Part shown: positions 23,655 through 28,201 of the stretch, piece by piece
Layout: each line of letters begins with the position of its first letter
How positions within the stretch are numbered: the first letter of the stretch is position 1
Source of the DNA: Azonexaceae bacterium
GTDB lineage: Bacteria > Pseudomonadota > Gammaproteobacteria > Burkholderiales > Rhodocyclaceae
DNA: 28,201 nt
Assembly: GCA_009469685.1 (NCBI GenBank)
Contig: SSTA01000346.1
Coordinates: 1 to 28,201, forward strand
Direction of reading: 5' to 3'
Made by a program: the position numbers and the translations under genes
The notes under the pieces: generated by a model
Told to the model about the DNA's origin: nothing
What the model saw: only the letters and a program-made list of their open reading frames with translations
Databases searched by the model: none

Positions 23655-23684
23655 ATTTTAGCACTCGGTTTATTAGAGTGCTAA
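23655..23684 (-). promoter_or_regulatory. Probable sigma-70 promoter of rpoH
   Basis: Reading on the minus strand, TTAGCA (23684-23679) and TAAAAT (23660-23655) are separated by 18 bp. The -10 matches the consensus in five of six positions and the -35 in four. Transcription would begin near 23648, about 27 nt before the rpoH ATG. Both boxes overlap the two arms of the CIRCE element. Confidence 0.55.
23658..23684. promoter_or_regulatory. CIRCE element (HrcA operator)
   Basis: TTAGCACTC, a 9-nt spacer, then GAGTGCTAA: an exact match to the CIRCE consensus with perfect 9-bp arms. HrcA represses groE and dnaK operons through such sites. Here it lies between rpoH and gluQRS and coincides with the rpoH promoter boxes, so rpoH is the likely target. 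An effect on gluQRS, whose ATG is 18 bp to the right, cannot be excluded. Confidence 0.95.
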
Positions 23685-23702
23685 CAGCTTTTCGAGTTCG
23701 TT

Positions 23703-24596
23703 ATGTATCGCGGTCGCTTTGCCCCCTCGCCCTCAGGCCCCCTCCATTTCGGTTCCCTGGTCGCCGCGGTCGGGAGCTATCTGGATGCTCACGCTCATCA
23801 AGGAGAGTGGCGGGTTCGGATCGAAGACGTGGACGGACCCCGCTGCGTTCCGGGGGCGGCCGAGGACATTCTGGATACCCTTGAGGCCTTCGGGTTCCAG
23901 TGGCATGGTCCGGTTCTGAGGCAGAGCCGCCGCGGCTTCGCCTACGCGGAAGCGCTGGAGCGCCTCCGGGATGCGGGTTGGGTCTATGGCTGTTCCTGCT
24001 CGCGCAGGGACATCGCCGCTTCCGCAGTTCGGGAATCGGTTGACGGCGGTTTTGCCTACCCGGGAACCTGTCGCACACGTTCGTCCTGGATTCGATCGCC
24101 CCGGGCGTGGCGGATGCGTACCGACAATCGGGCAGTGACTTTCGACGACCGCCTGCTGGGTCGCGTGAGCCAGAATCTGGAGTCCGACGTGGGCGATTTC
24201 GTTCTTCTCAGGGCCGACGGTTTCTATGCCTATCAGTTGGCGGTGGTGGTCGACGATGCCTTCGAGGGGATCACCCATGTGGTGCGGGGGGCTGATCTGG
24301 TCGATTCGACGCCGCGCCAGATCTGGCTCCAGGAATGCCTGGGATTGCCGCGCCCGGAATATGCCCACTTGCCGGTGGCAGTGACTGAGGCCGGCGAAAA
24401 GCTCTCCAAGCAAACCCGGGCACCGGCCCTCGACAGGCACGGCGCCGCGTCGGAACTCGTGGCGGCGCTCGATTTTCTCGGTCAGTCGCCGCCGCGCGAT
24501 CTTGCTGCCGCTTCGGTGCGGGATGTCTGGGAGTGGGCTTTCGCGGCCTGGTCTTTTGGGGCGGTGCCCCGGCACCGGGCAATCGTCACTTCCTGA
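23703..24596 (+). CDS. gluQ: Glutamyl-Q tRNA(Asp) synthetase (GluQRS)
   Basis: Truncated glutamyl-tRNA synthetase paralogue that attaches glutamate to queuosine at position 34 of tRNA(Asp). The 297-residue protein has the catalytic Rossmann domain without an anticodon-binding domain. It shows FAPSPSGPLHFGSL (HIGH-like), RIEDVDGPR, a zinc site made of CSCSRRDI with a later GTC cysteine, HVVRGADLVDSTPRQIWL and the KMSKS-like EKLSKQ. The ATG at 23703 is fixed by the motif near the N terminus. It lies next to the CIRCE element; its own promoter is not evident. Its last 11 bp overlap the convergent clsB gene. Confidence 0.95.
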   Translation: MYRGRFAPSPSGPLHFGSLVAAVGSYLDAHAHQGEWRVRIEDVDGPRCVPGAAEDILDTLEAFGFQWHGPVLRQSRRGFAYAEALERLRDAGWVYGCSCSRRDIAASAVRESVDGGFAYPGTCRTRSSWIRSPRAWRMRTDNRAVTFDDRLLGRVSQNLESDVGDFVLLRADGFYAYQLAVVVDDAFEGITHVVRGADLVDSTPRQIWLQECLGLPRPEYAHLPVAVTEAGEKLSKQTRAPALDRHGAASELVAALDFLGQSPPRDLAAASVRDVWEWAFAAWSFGAVPRHRAIVTS

Positions 24597-25776
24597 ATCC
24601 GGACCGGTCATCCCCCCACAGGCGGGGACCGAATCCGGCCAGGTCCACCAGCATCTTCACAACGCCGTAGCTGATCCAGCGCAGAAAGCGGGAATACCAA
24701 GGAAGGGCGGCAAGGTCGGCGGCCAGGATCTCGCTGGCCCCTGTGGCCACGGCCGCCAGAAGTCGAGTGCGAAGTTCGTTTGCGAAATCGCGATCGCGAA
24801 TGGCGAGATTTCCCTCTTTGGCGAGAAATAGGCTGAACGGGTCGATGTTGGAGGAGCCGACTGTTGCCCAGCGGCCGTCGACGATGGCCACCTTGGCGTG
24901 GAGGAAGCTTCTCCGGTATTCGTAGATTCGGACCCCGGCGGCCAGCAGGGCGCTGTAGAGGGTGCGCGAGGCGTGCTGGAGCAGGGGGTGGTCGCTGACT
25001 CCCTGCAGGACGACCGTCACGGCCACTCCGCGGCGCGCGGCGGCGCGGAGGGCGTGCCGGAAGCGCAAACCCGGCAGGAAGTACGCGTTGGCGATAATGA
25101 TTTCGCTGCGGGCGGAAGCGATCGCATTCAGGTAGGCGTTGGCAATGTCATTGCGGTGGCGGAAACTGTCGCGGCGCAGGAAGGCGGCGATCTGACCGCC
25201 TTCCGTGGGCTGCTCTGGCGGGATCAGAGTGCGGATGCGGTAGCGGCGTTTGAAATTGGCCCACACCACGATGCCCCAGATGCGGGCGACGGCGGCGTGG
25301 ATCTGTGCCACCACGGGACCTTCGACCCGGACAGCGTAGTCGTAGCGCGGTCGAAGCCCAGGCGGGGCGTTGTCGTCGTCGACGATATTGATGCCGCCGA
25401 CGAAGGCGACACGGGCGTCGATGACCGCCAGCTTGCGGTGCAAGCGGCGTAGGCGGTTGCGTCGGAAATTGAAGCGGGCGAGTTCCGGCCGGTAAAGCAT
25501 GGCGTAGACGCCCGCGGCGACAAGGCGGGGGAGAAAATCGTCGGCGAAATTGCGGCCGCCGAAGCCGTCCACGAGGAGCTGTACACTGACGCCGCGGCTG
25601 GCAGCTGCGGCGAGGGCGGTGGCGACCGCTTCGCCGACAGGGTCGGCGGCGAAAATATAGGTTTCGAGGAAAATCTCGCGCTGAGCGGAGTTGATTTCGG
25701 CCAGCAGGGCGGGAAAGTACTCTCGCCCCGATTCGAGCAGGTTCAAGCGGTTCCCGGCTCGGTAGTCAGCGGCCAT
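24586..25776 (-). CDS. clsB: Cardiolipin synthase B-like phospholipase D family protein
   Basis: Membrane-associated phosphatidyltransferase that makes cardiolipin. The 396-residue protein has two HKD motifs, HRKLAVIDARVAFVGGINI and HAKVAIVDGRWATVGSSNID, each with His, Lys and Asp in place. It also has LETYIFAADPVGE at the N terminus and lacks the N-terminal transmembrane pair of ClsA. It follows an EEP-family gene with an 11-bp overlap, the same pairing as ybhP-clsB (ybhO) in E. coli, which supports the ClsB assignment. ATG 25776 lies inside the end of the preceding gene, indicating translational coupling. Confidence 0.92.
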   Translation of the reverse strand: MAADYRAGNRLNLLESGREYFPALLAEINSAQREIFLETYIFAADPVGEAVATALAAAASRGVSVQLLVDGFGGRNFADDFLPRLVAAGVYAMLYRPELARFNFRRNRLRRLHRKLAVIDARVAFVGGINIVDDDNAPPGLRPRYDYAVRVEGPVVAQIHAAVARIWGIVVWANFKRRYRIRTLIPPEQPTEGGQIAAFLRRDSFRHRNDIANAYLNAIASARSEIIIANAYFLPGLRFRHALRAAARRGVAVTVVLQGVSDHPLLQHASRTLYSALLAAGVRIYEYRRSFLHAKVAIVDGRWATVGSSNIDPFSLFLAKEGNLAIRDRDFANELRTRLLAAVATGASEILAADLAALPWYSRFLRWISYGVVKMLVDLAGFGPRLWGDDRSGFRK

Positions 25777-26524
25777 CTCGCGAAAGGTGAGCGGAGAGCG
25801 CGGCGTGGTCTGAAATCATCGACCAGGGGCGCCCATGGTGGACTTCGGTTCGCTCGACGTGGAATCCACGGATGTAGATGCGATCTAGGCGAAAGACGGG
25901 CAGGGCGGCGGGAAAGCTCTTGACCGGCCGCCCGGAAATCCCGCCGAAGACCTCCGTTAGGCCTAGACGTTGCGCCAGGTGGTCGTCGGCCCGGTTGCGC
26001 CAGTCGTTGAAATCGCCGGCGATGATAAGCGGATCTTCGGGTCGGGTCAGTGTGTCCAGGTAGTCGGACAGAGCTTCCATCTGCTTCTTGCGGGATCGAC
26101 CGAACAGGGAAAGATGAACGCAAACGCCATGCACAGTGAGTTCGGGTTCCACGGCGATGCGGCAATGGAGGAGTCCCCGGCGTTCAAAGCGCAGATGGGT
26201 GACGTCCTGGTTGTGGCTCTCGACGATGGGAAACCGGGAGAGGATGGCATTCCCGTGATGGCCATGATCGTAGACCATGTTTCGCCCGTAGGCGGAGGAC
26301 TGCCATTCTTCGGCGGCAAGGAATTCGTGCTGCGGCGCATCGGGCCAATCGACATGGTTTTCGGCGTGTCCCAGGTGCAAGCCCTGCACCTCCTGGAGGA
26401 AGACGATGTCAGGACCCAGATGGCGCAGACGGTCCCGCAGCTCGTGAACCATCATGCGCCGGTTGAATTGGGAGAACCCCTTGTGGATGTTGTAGGTGGT
26501 GACGTGAAGTAACGGCTGCGCCAT
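25766..26524 (-). CDS. Endonuclease/exonuclease/phosphatase family protein (YbhP-like)
   Basis: A 252-residue metal-dependent hydrolase of the EEP fold. Visible are TYNIHKGF (first Asn), FLQEVQGLH with the metal-binding Glu, HGNAILSRFP, GVCVHLSLF, IIAGDFNDWRN (Asp/Asn pair) and the final SDHAALSAHL with catalytic Asp-His. The substrate may be DNA, a phosphoinositide-like lipid or a phosphodiester and cannot be read from sequence. The gene lies upstream of clsB, as ybhP does in E. coli, so a link to phospholipid metabolism is plausible. The ATG at 26524 comes 6 bp after the nadA stop. Confidence 0.88.
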   Translation of the reverse strand: MAQPLLHVTTYNIHKGFSQFNRRMMVHELRDRLRHLGPDIVFLQEVQGLHLGHAENHVDWPDAPQHEFLAAEEWQSSAYGRNMVYDHGHHGNAILSRFPIVESHNQDVTHLRFERRGLLHCRIAVEPELTVHGVCVHLSLFGRSRKKQMEALSDYLDTLTRPEDPLIIAGDFNDWRNRADDHLAQRLGLTEVFGGISGRPVKSFPAALPVFRLDRIYIRGFHVERTEVHHGRPWSMISDHAALSAHLSRDGR

Positions 26525-26530
26525 GGAAGA

Positions 26531-27616
26531 TCAGGACACCGCCAGCATGCGGTCGAGGGCCAATTTGGCAAGTTCGGCTTCGTGGGGAGGGACCCGGATC
26601 GGATTGACCACTTCCCCCTCGGCGAGGTTTTCCAGGGTCCAGGCCAAATGCTGGGGATCGATACGCTGCATGGTCGAACACATGCAGATGGTGGTGGCCA
26701 TGAATTGAACGACCTTGTTTTCCGGCAGCATTTCCCGCGCAAGCCGATCGACGAGGTTGAGTTCGGTGCCCACCAGCCAACGGGTTCCAGGAGGAGAGGA
26801 CTTCACGGTACGGACGATCGCTTCCGTCGAGCCCACATGGTCGGCGGCAGCACAGACCTCGAAGGCGCATTCCGGGTGGGCGATGACCTGGCCTTCCGGA
26901 TATTTGGCGCGGAAGGCGTCGATGTGGCTCTTGCGAAACATCTGGTGCACCGAACAATGACCTTTCCAGAGCAGGATTCTGGCGTTACGAATCCGCTCGG
27001 GCGTCAGCCCTCCCAATTCCAGATCGGGGTCCCAGACTTCCATGGCGTCCAAAGGGAGGCCCAATTGATGGCCTGTCCACCGACCCAAATGCTGATCCGG
27101 AAAGAAGAGGATACGCGGGCGCCGGTCGAAGGCCCACCGCGCAATGGTGCCGGCGTTGGACGAGGTGCACACAATGCCGCCGTGACGGCCGCAAAAGGCC
27201 TTCAGGTCGGCGGCCGAATTGATGTAGGTGACCGGGGTGAACTCCTGCTCGACGTCGAGGACCTCGCCCAATTCCCGCCAGCAGCGTTCGACCTTGGCCA
27301 GATTGGCCATGTCGGCCATCGAACAACCCGCCGCCAGGTCGGGGAGGATGGCGGTCTGGGTCGGTTTCGACATGATATCGGCGACCTCGGCCATGAAATG
27401 GACGCCGCAGAAGACGATGTAATTTGCGTCCGCCTCGGCGGCCAGGCGCGAGAGCTTGAGGGAATCGCCGGTCAGATCGGCGTGCTGATAGACGTCGGCG
27501 CGCTGGTAGTGATGGCAGAGGAGCACCGCCCGCTTGCCCAGCCGGGCACGAGCGGCTCGAATGCGCTCTTGGCATTCGGCGTCGGAGAGGTCGTTGTAAG
27601 CGCTAAAAGCAAGCAT
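26531..27616 (-). CDS. nadA: Quinolinate synthase (NadA)
   Basis: Condenses iminoaspartate with dihydroxyacetone phosphate to quinolinate in NAD synthesis. The 361-residue protein has the three pseudo-symmetric domains, with VLLCHHYQRADVYQHAD, FCGVHFMAEVADI, YINSAADLKAFCG and CTSSNAGT. The three cysteines expected to bind the [4Fe-4S] cluster are visible in GCSMADM, AHPECAFEV and TICMCSTM. The ATG at 27616 has only a weak ribosome site. An 80-bp gap separates it from the rhodanese gene; it is followed closely by the EEP gene. nadB and nadC are not in this window. Confidence 0.96.
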   Translation of the reverse strand: MLAFSAYNDLSDAECQERIRAARARLGKRAVLLCHHYQRADVYQHADLTGDSLKLSRLAAEADANYIVFCGVHFMAEVADIMSKPTQTAILPDLAAGCSMADMANLAKVERCWRELGEVLDVEQEFTPVTYINSAADLKAFCGRHGGIVCTSSNAGTIARWAFDRRPRILFFPDQHLGRWTGHQLGLPLDAMEVWDPDLELGGLTPERIRNARILLWKGHCSVHQMFRKSHIDAFRAKYPEGQVIAHPECAFEVCAAADHVGSTEAIVRTVKSSPPGTRWLVGTELNLVDRLAREMLPENKVVQFMATTICMCSTMQRIDPQHLAWTLENLAEGEVVNPIRVPPHEAELAKLALDRMLAVS

Positions 27617-27696
27617 GAGGCGAAGCTCGGGAGAACGGGTGAATGGGAGGGCGGGAGTGGGCCGCTCGCTTGCCGGCTCGCCTTAATCGCCTCGTG

Positions 27697-28149
27697 TTAG
27701 GACTGTACCCACGGTAGGCCGGCGTGCCGCCAGCCGCCCACCTTGTTGCGCTGGCCAGCGGCATCCTTGTCGCCCTCGAAGCCTTCGAGGATGTTGTAGA
27801 CGCTGGAATAACCGGCTGCACTTGCCGCTCGGGCCGCCGCGTCGGAGCGCGCGCCGCTGCGGCACAGGAAGAGAACCGTGGCCTGGGGGTCGACCGCGTG
27901 CTTGAGCTGGGGGAGAAAGGAATCGTTCCGCATGCCCCCGGGGTAAAGGTTCCACTCGATTTCGACAGCGCCCGGGACGCGTCCGACCCAGTCGAGCTCG
28001 GCCCGCGTACGCACATCCACGAGTCGGGCTCCGGGCGCAGCTTCGAGTACGGCGGATGCCTCCAGGGGAGTCAGGGCGCCCGCGTAGGGGAGTTTGAGGG
28101 CTTGGGCACGCTCTTGGGCCAAGGCGAGGATTTCGTTGAGATTTCCCAT
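27697..28149 (-). CDS. Single-domain rhodanese-like protein
   Basis: A 150-residue sulfurtransferase-type protein. The rhodanese fold is shown by LVDVRTRAELDWVGRVPGA, the active-site loop FLCRSGARS with its catalytic Cys, and YNILEGFEG at the C terminus; about 35 helical residues precede the domain. No signal peptide is visible, so it should be cytosolic. The sulfur acceptor is unknown. Supply of sulfur for the nadA iron-sulfur cluster is conceivable from position only. Confidence 0.9.
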   Translation of the reverse strand: MGNLNEILALAQERAQALKLPYAGALTPLEASAVLEAAPGARLVDVRTRAELDWVGRVPGAVEIEWNLYPGGMRNDSFLPQLKHAVDPQATVLFLCRSGARSDAAARAASAAGYSSVYNILEGFEGDKDAAGQRNKVGGWRHAGLPWVQS

Positions 28150-28176
28150 GATGGTCGGCTGTTGGAATTGAAGCGG

Positions 28177-28182
28177 AGTATA
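28177..28182 (-). promoter_or_regulatory. Possible -10 box of the rhodanese gene
   Basis: TATACT on the minus strand lies 27 nt before the rhodanese ATG and matches the sigma-70 -10 consensus in five of six positions. The matching -35 would fall just past the right edge of the window, so it cannot be checked. Confidence 0.35.
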
Positions 28183-28201
28183 AATCAGACGGCCGGTATC
28201 C

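Noticed and set aside
27617..27696. G+C-rich stretch before nadA as a terminator or riboswitch
   Set aside because: No stable long stem with a U-tract and no recognisable NAD-related RNA motif could be found by eye.
26582..27700. Plus-strand open frame of 372 codons antisense to nadA
   Set aside because: NadA is unmistakable on the other strand; this is a G+C-driven shadow.

Overview
The window looks like a chromosomal stretch from a high-G+C betaproteobacterium, most likely of the Rhodocyclaceae/Rhodocyclales. That placement is inferred from gene order and protein character (aroQ-accB-accC-prmA-DUF3426, a betaproteobacterial cytochrome c oxidase cluster with ctaG, SURF1, DUF2909 and DUF2244, and olsBA). 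I could not run a database search. Almost all genes are core housekeeping genes. I see no tRNA, rRNA, CRISPR array, insertion sequence or phage gene.

Layout. (1) 1-3405: a membrane-bound CHASE-PAS hybrid histidine kinase with visibly lower G+C than its neighbours. It is flanked by two diverged copies of a 98-bp repeat in inverted orientation, so it looks like an acquired accessory module. (2) 3406-5709: apaH (plus) faces an ornithine-lipid pair, olsB-olsA (minus). (3) 5799-12443: a long minus-strand series, read from high to low coordinates: an uncharacterised nucleotidyltransferase-like protein, a TlpA-like thioredoxin, aroQ, accB, a 42-codon leader ORF, accC, prmA, a zinc-ribbon/DUF3426 membrane protein and a PfkB-family kinase. 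(4) 12495-13841: mpl (plus), for peptidoglycan recycling. (5) 13761-22103: the aa3-type cytochrome c oxidase operon on the minus strand: DUF2244, coxB (fused to a cytochrome c domain), coxA, a 40-aa small protein, ctaG, coxC, SURF1, a SCO-like thiol protein, ctaB and ctaA. A DUF2909 gene sits antisense inside it. (6) 22193-24596: sco (plus), rpoH (minus) and gluQRS (plus), with a perfect CIRCE operator over the rpoH promoter. (7) 24586-28149: a minus-strand series of rhodanese, nadA, an EEP-family hydrolase and clsB.

How the genes work together. Region 5 plus sco holds the oxidase subunits together with haem A synthesis (ctaB, ctaA), CuB delivery (ctaG), CuA delivery (sco) and assembly factors (SURF1, small protein). 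Region 3 couples the first committed step of fatty-acid synthesis to shikimate-pathway and ribosomal-methylation genes. olsBA and clsB both serve membrane-lipid synthesis.

The most unusual structure is the accB-accC junction. The gap is 221 nt. The first 12 codons of accC are repeated 121 bp upstream at 32/35 identity, as the start of a 42-codon ORF whose stop overlaps the accC start. A perfect 19-bp inverted repeat encloses the accC start codon in its 35-nt loop. Other notable points are the inverted repeats around the kinase, the CIRCE element on rpoH, a kinase G2-box substitution, and the fact that all five convergent gene pairs overlap at their 3' ends with no room for a terminator.

The leftmost 135 bases are A+T-rich with no gene I can support.
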